DNA from: Bacillota bacterium
GTDB lineage: Bacteria; Bacillota; Dethiobacteria; Dethiobacterales; Dethiobacteraceae
DNA: 17,550 bases
Reading direction: 5' to 3'
Assembly: GCA_012800215.1 (NCBI GenBank)
Contig: JAAZJT010000168.1
Location: forward strand, 1 to 17,550
The notes beneath the pieces were generated by a model. That model searched no databases and had not been told where the DNA came from. It was given only the letters and a program-made list of their open reading frames with translations. A program made the translations under genes and the position numbers. Of this stretch, positions 6,574 to 13,374 are shown one piece after another (position 1 is the stretch's first letter; each line of letters begins with the position of its first letter).

Positions 6574-6602
6574 TATATATAGGGAGAAAAGCATTTATAT
6601 TA
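6574..6602 (-). promoter_or_regulatory. Candidate SigE-type promoter of ylbJ
   Basis: Read on the minus strand, TAATATA (6596-6602) and TATATATA (6574-6581) are 14 bases apart, fitting the spacing of mother-cell SigE promoters (-35 KMATATT, -10 CATACAHT). The -35 matches 6 of 7 positions and the -10 only 5 of 8, in AT-rich DNA where chance matches are common. The known SigE dependence of ylbJ in Bacillus supports the call. Confidence 0.35.
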
Positions 6603-6622
6603 CCTTATTGGGAGTGTAGGTT

Positions 6623-7411
6623 CTGACGAAGAAAAGAAAAAAGGTAGGGTTAGCGCTTGGCGGTGGTTCAGCGCGCGGTTTTGCCCATATAGGGGTAATA
6701 AAAGTTTTAGAAGCGGCTAAAATACCCATAGATTTATTGGCAGGTACAAGTATGGGGTCTGTTGTTGGAGCCTGTTATTGTGCCGGCCTGGAACTATCGT
6801 TATTGGAACGTTTAGCTATTCATGCACACCGCAGCTTGTGGCTGGACTGGACTTTGCCGCATAAGGGCTTGGTAGCGGGCAATAAGTTGGAACAATTAAT
6901 GCTTTTATTAACCAGAAAGAAAACATTTGCTCAATTAGAGCGACCTTTAGCGGTAGTGGCCGCAGATTTATGCAGCGGTAATAAAATTGTCTTCCGTGAG
7001 GGTTTGGTTGCACGCGCAGTACGAGCGTCCTCTGCTATTCCCGGCATTTTCCGGCCATTAGAAGAGGAAGAAAGAGTTTTGGTTGATGGCTCAGTGGTAG
7101 AACGGGTTCCGGCTCCAACAGCTCGTGAGATAGGGGCTGATATAGTTCTGGCTGTGGATGTAGGGATATACTTTAATAATCAAAAACCTCAACATATCCT
7201 GGATGTTGTAACGCAAAGCATTGATGTTATGCAGCGCGATTTGTGTCAGTACTCACTTGAAGCGGCAGATATTGTCATTTCACCCCATTTGGAGGAAATA
7301 GCTCCTGGCCATTTTCATCGTGCAGCCGAAGCGATTAAAGCGGGTGAAGAAGCTGCACATTCCATGCTGCCGCAGATCCAGGAGTTGTTAGAGAAAGAGG
7401 GTTTGCTTTGA
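6623..7411 (+). CDS. Patatin-like phospholipase/esterase (YlbK family), CTG start
   Basis: This 262-residue protein is a patatin-like serine hydrolase of the RssA/YlbK type, with a cytoplasmic acyl-ester hydrolase fold. The oxyanion loop LALGGGSARGFAHIGV is at about 10-25, the nucleophile S43 lies in GTSMG, and the dyad aspartate D155 lies in DGS. The physiological substrate is unknown. No ATG, GTG or TTG lies in frame between the stop TAG at 6617 and the oxyanion loop. The first conventional start (TTG at 6737) would cut off that loop. CTG at 6623, with GGGAG at 6610-6614 eight bases upstream, gives the usual N-terminus TKKRKKVGLALGGG. It overlaps the downstream protease gene by four bases. 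Confidence 0.85.
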   Translation: MTKKRKKVGLALGGGSARGFAHIGVIKVLEAAKIPIDLLAGTSMGSVVGACYCAGLELSLLERLAIHAHRSLWLDWTLPHKGLVAGNKLEQLMLLLTRKKTFAQLERPLAVVAADLCSGNKIVFREGLVARAVRASSAIPGIFRPLEEEERVLVDGSVVERVPAPTAREIGADIVLAVDVGIYFNNQKPQHILDVVTQSIDVMQRDLCQYSLEAADIVISPHLEEIAPGHFHRAAEAIKAGEEAAHSMLPQIQELLEKEGLL

Positions 7412-8397
7412 GCAGTATCAGAAGATTTCGTAAGACAATCCTAACAATATTTTTTCTTGCAATCTTTATGTTTGCCCGTACAAGCTATTTTGTAGTACGT
7501 CCAGGTTCAGCTGAAGATCTTTCGCGGTATATTAAGGTAGAGGAGCCGGCAGCTGTAGATGAAGGTACTTTTTATCTGGTGACAGTATCACAACAAGTTG
7601 CTACGCCGGCGCTTTTTTTGTATGCACTGGCAGATCCTTATGCTGATTTACAACCTCGGCGCAATGTTATTCCGCCGACTATGGATCCCGAAGAGTACAA
7701 TAAAATTATGCAACGTTATATGGTTGAAAGCCAGAATTTAGCTAAGGTTGTTGCCTTGCGCCATGTCGGAATTGAGGTGCCAATTATAAGTGATGGTATT
7801 AAAGTAGTAGAAGTAGAAGAAGGCAGCCCGGCAAAAGGGCGGCTTTTTCCTGATGACATAATTATTGCTGTAGAAGAGCGGCAGGTATATCTTGTAGAAG
7901 AAGTCATATCAGAAGTGCAGAAGAAAAAGATTGGAGATCCTGTTACGCTGACAGTAAAAAGGGGTAATGATATAAAAGAAATAACAATTGCGACAACTAC
8001 CCATACGGAACAACCAGATAAGGCGGGCATCCGGGTTTTAATTCAAACGCTTAACTGGCAGCCTGTTATGACTATTAATGTGGAAATTGACGTGGGAAAA
8101 ATTTCAGGCCCTTCTGCAGGTCTGATGTTTGTGTTGGAGATTATTAACCAATTGGAACAAAAAGATTTAACTGCCGGTCGCAAGATTGCAGGTACAGGTA
8201 CCATTAATTTGCAAGAGCAGGTTGGTGCCATCGGCGGTGTACGCCAAAAAGTTAAGGCAGCTGAAGAAGCTGGGGCCGAATATTTTTTGGTGCCGCGTGA
8301 TAATTATGTAGAAGCTAAAAAAGCAGCTCGTAATATTACTTTAGTTCCTGTAGGAACTTTGTCTGAAGCATTATCTTTCCTGCAAACTTTAAATTAA
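7408..8397 (+). CDS. Membrane-anchored PDZ-Lon serine protease (YlbL/SepM-like)
   Basis: This 329-residue protein has an N-terminal membrane anchor (about 9-24, TILTIFFLAIFMFA), a PDZ domain around 118-195 (GIKVVEVEEGSPAKGRLFPDD, DPVTLTVKRG) and a C-terminal Lon-type peptidase domain. The Ser-Lys dyad is visible: S236 in GPSAG and K281 in GGVRQKVKAAEEAG. It would act outside or at the membrane face, as SepM-like proteases do; its substrate here is unknown. The start is TTG at 7408, overlapping the upstream stop as TTGA, with GAGGG at 7396-7400 seven bases ahead. The pairing with a patatin-like gene repeats the ylbK-ylbL order of B. subtilis, so this is the conserved block. Confidence 0.93.
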   Translation: MSSIRRFRKTILTIFFLAIFMFARTSYFVVRPGSAEDLSRYIKVEEPAAVDEGTFYLVTVSQQVATPALFLYALADPYADLQPRRNVIPPTMDPEEYNKIMQRYMVESQNLAKVVALRHVGIEVPIISDGIKVVEVEEGSPAKGRLFPDDIIIAVEERQVYLVEEVISEVQKKKIGDPVTLTVKRGNDIKEITIATTTHTEQPDKAGIRVLIQTLNWQPVMTINVEIDVGKISGPSAGLMFVLEIINQLEQKDLTAGRKIAGTGTINLQEQVGAIGGVRQKVKAAEEAGAEYFLVPRDNYVEAKKAARNITLVPVGTLSEALSFLQTLN

Positions 8398-8406
8398 CCG
8401 ATTTTG

Positions 8407-8433
8407 TTAGTTTAAAGATTTAGCATAAACTAA
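8407..8433. repeat. 8-bp inverted repeat after ylbL
   Basis: TTAGTTTA (8407-8414) and TAAACTAA (8426-8433) form a perfect dyad with an 11-base spacer, ten bases after the protease stop codon. It is AT-only apart from one GC pair, so it is a weak hairpin and could be an operator-like site or chance. Confidence 0.35.
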
Positions 8434-8458
8434 AATTAGAAAGCCATTAACACAAAAT

Positions 8459-8494
8459 AACAAATGCTACAGGATAAATCCGGTAGCATTTGTG
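8459..8494 (+). terminator. Hairpin between the protease and ABC genes
   Basis: CAAATGCTAC (8461-8470) pairs perfectly with GTAGCATTTG (8483-8492), and GGAT/ATCC (8472-8475, 8478-8481) extends the stem inward around a very small loop. The stem is strong but no T-run follows, so it may be a transcript end stabiliser rather than an intrinsic terminator. The remaining DNA to the ABC gene (8495-8679) shows no reading frame or clear promoter, only a GTAAAA/TTTTAC palindrome at 8635-8647. Confidence 0.55.
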
Positions 8495-8679
8495 CTTATT
8501 GGGGAAATATACCTTACATCCAGCAAAGCTGCTAATGTAGAAAGTATAGCAAAACAGAAAGCGCCCTTCTTTTCTTTAGAAAAAGGATTTTATTTTTCAC
8601 AACAGAAATACTAACTGAGTGGCATAGCCTGGTAGTAAAAGTTTTACGTTTTAGGCATCGCTTGGAAAGGAGTGAGACT

Positions 8680-9594
8680 ATGAGTGAGTTTTTCGCAATT
8701 GACATTAAAGGCTTAAAAAAATCGTACGGCTCAGTGCAAGCTTTGCGTGGTGTAAATCTCTCCGTTAAAAGAGGCGAAATTCTCGGTTTTCTTGGCCCTA
8801 ATGGGGCAGGAAAAACTACCACCATTCGGTGCTTGCTCGATCTGATTCGACCGCAGGCAGGTACAATACGGGTCTTGGGCTTAGACCCTGCTAAAGATCC
8901 GGTAGCTGTCCGCTCTCGGATTGGCTACTTGCCGGGTGAACTCAATTTAGAGAGCAACCAGACCGTTAAAGCTGCCTTACAATACTTTGCTGACCTGCGC
9001 GGTCGGAAAATTGACTGGCAGTACGTGCACCAATTGATAGAGCGGCTTGAACTTAATCCTGAGCTTCAGATAAAAAATCTCTCCAAGGGTAATAAACAGA
9101 AAGTAGGGATAGTGCAGGCTTTAATGAGTAAACCCGATTTGCTGCTGCTGGATGAGCCCACAAGTGGTCTTGATCCTTTGATGCAGCAGGAGGTTTATAG
9201 GCTGCTGCGAGAGGCTAAAGCAGATGGTACAACTATCTTTTTTTCCTCACATATCATCAGTGAGGTTGAAGCTATAGCTGAGCGGGTAGTTATTATCCGC
9301 GAGGGTGTGATTGTAGAGGAAGCCGAACCTCAGCAGCTGATTAATATGGCACTACGGCGTTATCGAGTTCGCTTTCGCGAGCCAATAGAGCCTTTGGCAA
9401 TAACTGAACTGGCTGGCGTTACGATTATCGATCAGCAAAGCAATAACGAATTAATTTTGCAAGTGGAGGGGGAAGTAGACCATTTAATTAAGGTATTGTC
9501 GTCATATCCAGTCAGCGATCTGCAGTCAGAGTCCTTGTCGCTGGAGGAAGTTTTTCTGGCTCATTACCAAAAAGAACAAGGGGGTGAGCAGTAG
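8680..9594 (+). CDS. ABC transporter ATP-binding protein
   Basis: This 304-residue protein is the ATPase of an ABC-2-type exporter. It has Walker A GPNGAGKTTT (about 39-48), a Q-loop-region YLPGELNLESN, the signature LSKGNKQKVG (a variant of LSGGQ), Walker B LLLLDEPTSGLDP and the H-loop SSH. A C-terminal extension of about 90 residues is typical of the DrrA/CcmA-like subfamily. The ATG at 8680 is set by AAAGGAG (8666-8672). The stop overlaps the permease start by one base, so the two subunits are translationally coupled. The substrate is unknown; relatives export drugs, antimicrobial peptides or lipids. The pair sits between two blocks of conserved housekeeping genes and uses CTG and GC-ending codons more than its neighbours, so it may be a later insertion. 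Confidence 0.93.
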   Translation: MSEFFAIDIKGLKKSYGSVQALRGVNLSVKRGEILGFLGPNGAGKTTTIRCLLDLIRPQAGTIRVLGLDPAKDPVAVRSRIGYLPGELNLESNQTVKAALQYFADLRGRKIDWQYVHQLIERLELNPELQIKNLSKGNKQKVGIVQALMSKPDLLLLDEPTSGLDPLMQQEVYRLLREAKADGTTIFFSSHIISEVEAIAERVVIIREGVIVEEAEPQQLINMALRRYRVRFREPIEPLAITELAGVTIIDQQSNNELILQVEGEVDHLIKVLSSYPVSDLQSESLSLEEVFLAHYQKEQGGEQ

Positions 9595-10433
9595 TGTGGG
9601 CAGAATTTAAACATACCCTGCGGCGCATGCGCTGGCAGATTGTTGGTTGGTCCTTCGGTACTGCTCTGTATGGGTTATTGATGATAAATATTTATCCCAG
9701 TATGGTCGATGTGAGTGATATCATCGATGAATATATCAGCATGTTTCCTGAAGCAATGCTGGCATTTTTTGAAAACATCTATGCTATCGGCACACCTATG
9801 GGTTTTCTAGATGTTTACTTTTTCTCTTATATGCATATGATCATTGGGATCTTGGCAATTAGTGCAGCAGTTGGCTTACTGGTTGGCGACGAAGAAAAAG
9901 GTGTGCTTGATCTCGTACTGGCACAGCCACTCAGTAGAACAAGCCTCTTTTTTGGTAGATTTTTTGCTTTGGCTGTGGCATTGGCAATTATCCTGCTTGT
10001 GGACTGGTTAAGCTGGGCGGTTCCCGCAGGAAGCGTCGGCTTTGAACTAAGTTGGCTGCAATTGCTGCTTCCTTTTATTTCACTGTTGGCAGTGCTGCTG
10101 CTATTTGCCGCCATTGCTCTGCTATTAAGCCTGATGCTACCGGCAGCACGTCTGGCCGGCATGCTGACCGGTGCACTGCTGGTCGGAAATTTTCTGCTCC
10201 AGGGCTTATCTAACCTTAATGAAAATCTTCAACCGCTGATGAAATATCTGCCTCTAAATTACTATCAAGGTGGTACAGCTGTGGAGAAACTTAATAGCGG
10301 CTGGCTTTTCGGCTTATTGTTAACTACACTGATAATCACAGCTGCAGCCTGGGTATTGTTTTTGCGCCGTGATATTCGTGTCGGTGGCGAACGCAGCTGG
10401 CAGCTACCGTTATTTAAGTTGCGATCCCATTGA
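9594..10433 (+). CDS. ABC-2 type transporter permease
   Basis: This 279-residue membrane protein is the partner permease of the preceding ATPase. It has about six hydrophobic segments (roughly 15-33, 75-100, 120-140, 152-180, 185-205 and 238-258). The cytoplasmic block GDEEKGVLDLVLAQPLSR is typical of ABC-2 permeases, where it marks the coupling region after the second helix. The start is GTG at 9594, with AAGGGGGTGA just upstream, sharing one base with the ATPase stop codon. No accessory or immunity gene lies beside it, and no terminator is visible after it before the yceD promoter. Substrate cannot be assigned. Confidence 0.88.
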   Translation: MWAEFKHTLRRMRWQIVGWSFGTALYGLLMINIYPSMVDVSDIIDEYISMFPEAMLAFFENIYAIGTPMGFLDVYFFSYMHMIIGILAISAAVGLLVGDEEKGVLDLVLAQPLSRTSLFFGRFFALAVALAIILLVDWLSWAVPAGSVGFELSWLQLLLPFISLLAVLLLFAAIALLLSLMLPAARLAGMLTGALLVGNFLLQGLSNLNENLQPLMKYLPLNYYQGGTAVEKLNSGWLFGLLLTTLIITAAAWVLFLRRDIRVGGERSWQLPLFKLRSH

Positions 10434-10493
10434 AAGTCAGTAACTACACTAAGCGAAAAATTCATGGGTATAAATCTGCTAAAACGTTAAATG

Positions 10494-10522
10494 TTGACAA
10501 CGTAGTTATTCATCTATATAAT
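10494..10522 (+). promoter_or_regulatory. Perfect SigA consensus promoter upstream of yceD-rpmF
   Basis: TTGACA (10494-10499) and TATAAT (10517-10522) match the vegetative consensus at every position with the ideal 17-base spacer. A small dyad, ACGTT (10484-10488) and AACGT (10499-10503), brackets the -35 and could bind a regulator. Transcription would start near 10529 and read yceD and rpmF, up to the terminator at 11240. Confidence 0.9.
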
Positions 10523-10557
10523 AAATTCTAGCGCAAGCGAGGAGCGAGTATTATTCT

Positions 10558-11025
10558 ATGAAGATAGATATAGAAGCTTTACGAAGTGCCGGCGGTAAAA
10601 CACTTACATATGCTTTTACTGTGCACGGCGCCAACCTAGATACGGACGAGGAAGATGTTCAGTTCCTCACGCCAGTTCAGGTAGAGCTTGAGGCAATGTA
10701 TGGCGAGGGAAAAGTTAAAGTAACGGGAAGCCTGCGTACAAGTTTAATTCTTACGTGCGGCCGCTGTTTAAAATCATTCTCCTATCCCTATGATCAGGAA
10801 TTTGAGGATGAGATCCAAGTGGCAGAAGAAGAAACGGGTATTAATTTAACAGAATTGATTAGGGATATATTTATAACAAATTTGCCGTTTAAGCCTCTGT
10901 GTAGCACAGCATGTAAGGGATTATGCCCGAGATGCGGTGTGGATCTCAACGAAAAACAGTGCGGCTGTCCGGCAGATGATATGGATCCCCGCTTGTTAGA
11001 ACTAAAGAAACTGCTGGATAAGTAG
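10558..11025 (+). CDS. YceD/DUF177 family protein
   Basis: This 155-residue protein belongs to the YceD (DUF177) family, nearly always encoded directly upstream of rpmF and linked to 23S rRNA or large-subunit metabolism. It is cysteine-rich in the family manner: C67-x2-C70 in LTCGRC, then C115, C119, C123 and C126 in PLCSTACKGLCPRCG, and C135/C137, which look like metal sites. The C-terminal DPRLLELKKLL is also typical. The ATG at 10558 gives the usual N-terminus MKIDIEALR. The best Shine-Dalgarno, AGGAG at 10540-10544, is 13 bases away, longer than normal. It is the first gene after the perfect SigA promoter. Confidence 0.9.
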   Translation: MKIDIEALRSAGGKTLTYAFTVHGANLDTDEEDVQFLTPVQVELEAMYGEGKVKVTGSLRTSLILTCGRCLKSFSYPYDQEFEDEIQVAEEETGINLTELIRDIFITNLPFKPLCSTACKGLCPRCGVDLNEKQCGCPADDMDPRLLELKKLLDK

Positions 11026-11042
11026 TCTGAGGAGGTGTAACT

Positions 11043-11219
11043 ATGGCGGTACCAAAAAGAAAAACATCTAAGGCGAGAAGAAATAAGCGTAGAACACATT
11101 GGAAGCTGACAGTACCAGGTTTGATTTCTTGTCCACAGTGTCATGAGGCCAAACTACCTCACCGCGTCTGTGTCCATTGTGGTTATTATAAGGGCAAAGA
11201 AGTAGTAGAAACAGAATAA
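11043..11219 (+). CDS. rpmF: 50S ribosomal protein L32
   Basis: This 58-residue ribosomal protein L32 begins MAVPKRKTSKARRNKRR, the classic basic N-terminus. It has a zinc ribbon of C30-x2-C33 and C43-x2-C46 (CPQCHEAKLPHRVCVHCG), so it is the zinc-binding form, like L28 in this window. The ATG at 11043 follows GAGGAGGTG (11029-11037) by five bases. It is 17 bases after yceD, its usual partner, and ahead of plsX, also a common order in bacteria. A terminator follows at 11240. Confidence 0.97.
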   Translation: MAVPKRKTSKARRNKRRTHWKLTVPGLISCPQCHEAKLPHRVCVHCGYYKGKEVVETE

Positions 11220-11239
11220 ATGCTTGATAGACTTACTTA

Positions 11240-11266
11240 CTCTCCTGTAAAGGGAGGGTTTTTGTT
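11240..11266 (+). terminator. Terminator/attenuator between rpmF and plsX
   Basis: CTCTCC (11240-11245) pairs with GGAGGG (11253-11258), five Watson-Crick pairs and one G-U, and is followed by TTTTTGTT. It should end much of the yceD-rpmF transcript. Read-through may still supply plsX, because no convincing separate promoter with both elements is visible in 11267-11333. Confidence 0.65.
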
Positions 11267-11277
11267 ATCTAAGGAAA

Positions 11278-11320
11278 CCTTGCCGTTTGAAAAGCTTGAC
11301 CTCGGCAAATGTTGACAAGG
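11278..11320 (+). promoter_or_regulatory. plsX leader with competing inverted repeats
   Basis: TTGCCG (11280-11285) can pair with CGGCAA (11303-11308), while the overlapping CCTTG (11278-11282) can instead pair with CAAGG (11316-11320), which runs into the plsX Shine-Dalgarno. The two pairings exclude each other. A TTGACA at 11312-11317 looks like a -35 but no -10 lies at a proper distance. Regulatory meaning is an inference. Confidence 0.25.
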
Positions 11321-11333
11321 GGTGAGAGTTAGT

Positions 11334-12347
11334 ATGATCAGAGTGGCACTGGATGTAATGGGTGGAGATTATGCTCCGCTGGAAACAATAGAAGGCGGAC
11401 TGCTGGCGGTTTCTGAGTTAAAAGATTTACAACTTTATTTTGTTGGTCCTCTGAATATATTGGAAGATAATTTGCGCCACAAGTCTTACCCGGAGAACCG
11501 TGTAAAACTGATAGACGCTCCTGAAGTAATAACTAATGACGACCAGCCTGTTATGGCAGTGCGCCGCAAAAAAAATTCTTCAATGATTGTGGCAATAAAA
11601 ATGGTAAAGGACGGTAAGTGTGATGCCATGGTTTCAGCAGGCAATACAGGGGCTTTAATGGCAGGGAGCCTGCTTATTGCCGGTCGCCTGCAGGGGATTG
11701 AACGTCCGGCGCTTACAGTGGTTGCGCCGACCTTTCAGGGCGGCAATGTGGTATTGCTTGATTTAGGTGCGAATATGGACGCTAATGCCAAACAACTGCT
11801 TCATTACGGCTTAATGGGTAGGATTTATGCGCGTGAAGTGCTGGGTAAGCCCTCCCCCCGCGTTGGTCTGCTAAATGTAGGGGTAGAAGCGATAAAGGGA
11901 ACGGAACAAATTAAAAAAGCATATCAACTGATGAAAGAAAATTTGCCCGGGTTTGTGGGTAATATAGAGGCGCGTTATGTTTTGGATGGTGTGGCTGATG
12001 TTGTCGTCAGCGACGGTTTTGCCGGAAATATATTTTTAAAAACTGTTGAAGGCTTAGTTAACGGCATGTTCGGCGCATTAAAAAATGCTTTTACCGGCAA
12101 TGTAAAGAGTAAGCTTGGGGCTGCACTGCTTAAACCCGAAATAATTGCTCTAAAGAATAAACTTGATTATTCCGAATACGGTGGAGCACCACTATTAGGC
12201 ATTGATGGCATTTACATAAAAGGTCATGGGTCTTCTAAAGCACGTGCAGTTCGCAGTGCCATTATCAACCAGGCTTATCGCTATGCCCGCCATGCTGTTA
12301 ACAGCAAGATAGCAAGTGAGTTATCTGAATTGGCAGCAAAAATGTAA
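11334..12347 (+). CDS. plsX: Phosphate acyltransferase PlsX
   Basis: This 337-residue enzyme converts acyl-ACP and phosphate to acyl-phosphate, the donor for PlsY in glycerol-3-phosphate acylation, and works at the inner face of the membrane. The N-terminus VALDVMGGDYAP (4-15), MVSAGNTGALMAGSLL, VLLDLGANMDANAKQL and SDGFAGNIFLKTVEG are family hallmarks. The ATG at 11334 gives the normal N-terminus; a GTG at 11322 lies inside the Shine-Dalgarno AAGGGGTGA. In Bacillus plsX is preceded by the regulator gene fapR; here rpmF lies upstream instead. The stop codon region TAATG abuts the fabH gene. With FakA and DegV further left, both routes to acyl-phosphate are encoded in the window. Confidence 0.97.
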   Translation: MIRVALDVMGGDYAPLETIEGGLLAVSELKDLQLYFVGPLNILEDNLRHKSYPENRVKLIDAPEVITNDDQPVMAVRRKKNSSMIVAIKMVKDGKCDAMVSAGNTGALMAGSLLIAGRLQGIERPALTVVAPTFQGGNVVLLDLGANMDANAKQLLHYGLMGRIYAREVLGKPSPRVGLLNVGVEAIKGTEQIKKAYQLMKENLPGFVGNIEARYVLDGVADVVVSDGFAGNIFLKTVEGLVNGMFGALKNAFTGNVKSKLGAALLKPEIIALKNKLDYSEYGGAPLLGIDGIYIKGHGSSKARAVRSAIINQAYRYARHAVNSKIASELSELAAKM

Positions 12348-12376
12348 TGTGCTTTTACGGAAAGGATATTCCAGTC

Positions 12377-13360
12377 ATGAAATTTATAAACACCGGAATT
12401 CTGGGAGTAGGCTCAGCTATACCTCCTAAAATTGTTACTAATTTCGATCTAGAAAAGATACTGGATACAAGTGATGAATGGATTCGTACGCGTACCGGCA
12501 TTCATGAACGGCGTATCGTTGAAGATGGCGTTTGCACCTCAGATTTAGCAACTCAAGCGGCACGAGCCGCGATGCAGTCGGCAGGGGTTACAGCTGCAGA
12601 AATCGATATGATTATTGTTGCTACTATAACACCAGATACAATTACGCCCTCTACTGCTTGTTTTGTACAAGCCAAACTAGAGGCAATTAATGCTGCTGCA
12701 TTCGATATATCTGCCGGTTGCACCGGATTTATCTATGCATTGTCTTTAGGGCATGCGTATATTCAATCTGGAGCCTGTAAGCGTGTCCTGGTAATTGGTG
12801 CAGAAGTTATGTCTAGGTTTTTAGATTGGCAGGATCGTTCTACCTGCATACTATTTGGAGATGGAGCCGGTGCTGTTTTGCTTGGCCCTGTACAAGAACC
12901 GGGCATTTTAGGTTTTAAATTAGGCGCAGATGGTTCGCAGGCCAATCTACTGATTATCCCTGGTGGTGGCACAAATCAGCCGGCATCCCGGTCAAGCGTT
13001 GAGAACAGGCAGCATTTTATTAAAATGTGTGGTAATGAAACTTTTAAGTTTGCTGTACGCATCATGGGAGAAGTAACTCAAGAAGCGCTGGATGCTGCCG
13101 GAGTTGGTAAGAGTAAGTTGGATTTTTTAGTTCCTCATCAGGCCAACTTGCGTATTATCGAGTCAGCACGCAAGCGTTTTGAGCTGCCTGAAGATCGGGT
13201 GGTGGTCAATATAGACCGCTACGGAAATATGTCTTCCGCTTCTATTCCTGTGGCTCTGGATGAAGCCATAAAGTCAGGACGCCTAAAGCGCGGCCATTTG
13301 ATGGCTCTTGTTGGTTTTGGTGCCGGATTAACATGGGGAGCAGCAGTAGTTAGGTACTAA
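12377..13360 (+). CDS. fabH: Beta-ketoacyl-ACP synthase III
   Basis: This 327-residue FabH condenses an acyl-CoA primer with malonyl-ACP to start type II fatty acid synthesis. The catalytic triad is visible: C115 in SAGCTGFIYAL, H254 in PHQANLRI and N284 in RYGNMSSAS. The C-terminus GFGAGLTWGAAVVRY is typical. The ATG at 12377 gives the usual N-terminus (MKFINTGILGVGSAIP) behind GGAAAGGA (12359-12366). An upstream ATG at 12347, overlapping the plsX stop as TAATG, would add ten unusual residues and lacks a ribosome site. Primer preference (acetyl or branched) cannot be read from these motifs. Confidence 0.95.
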   Translation: MKFINTGILGVGSAIPPKIVTNFDLEKILDTSDEWIRTRTGIHERRIVEDGVCTSDLATQAARAAMQSAGVTAAEIDMIIVATITPDTITPSTACFVQAKLEAINAAAFDISAGCTGFIYALSLGHAYIQSGACKRVLVIGAEVMSRFLDWQDRSTCILFGDGAGAVLLGPVQEPGILGFKLGADGSQANLLIIPGGGTNQPASRSSVENRQHFIKMCGNETFKFAVRIMGEVTQEALDAAGVGKSKLDFLVPHQANLRIIESARKRFELPEDRVVVNIDRYGNMSSASIPVALDEAIKSGRLKRGHLMALVGFGAGLTWGAAVVRY

Positions 13361-13374
13361 CAAGGAGGAAGAAA

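Noticed and set aside
8407..8433. FapR or FabT operator in the TTAGTTTA/TAAACTAA repeat
   Set aside because: The spacing and core do not match the known palindromes of those regulators, and the site follows a protease gene rather than lipid genes.
9827..10162. Minus-strand open frame of 111 codons inside the ABC permease
   Set aside because: It is serine/alanine-rich and antisense to membrane helices, with no ribosome site; a shadow frame.
11312..11340. Promoter with -35 TTGACA directly before plsX
   Set aside because: The bases 16 to 18 positions downstream (around TGATCA) do not resemble a -10 element, and the start would fall inside plsX.
12347..12376. Upstream fabH start at the TAATG overlap with plsX
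   Set aside because: It lacks a ribosome site and adds residues absent from the family; the ATG at 12377 gives the normal N-terminus.
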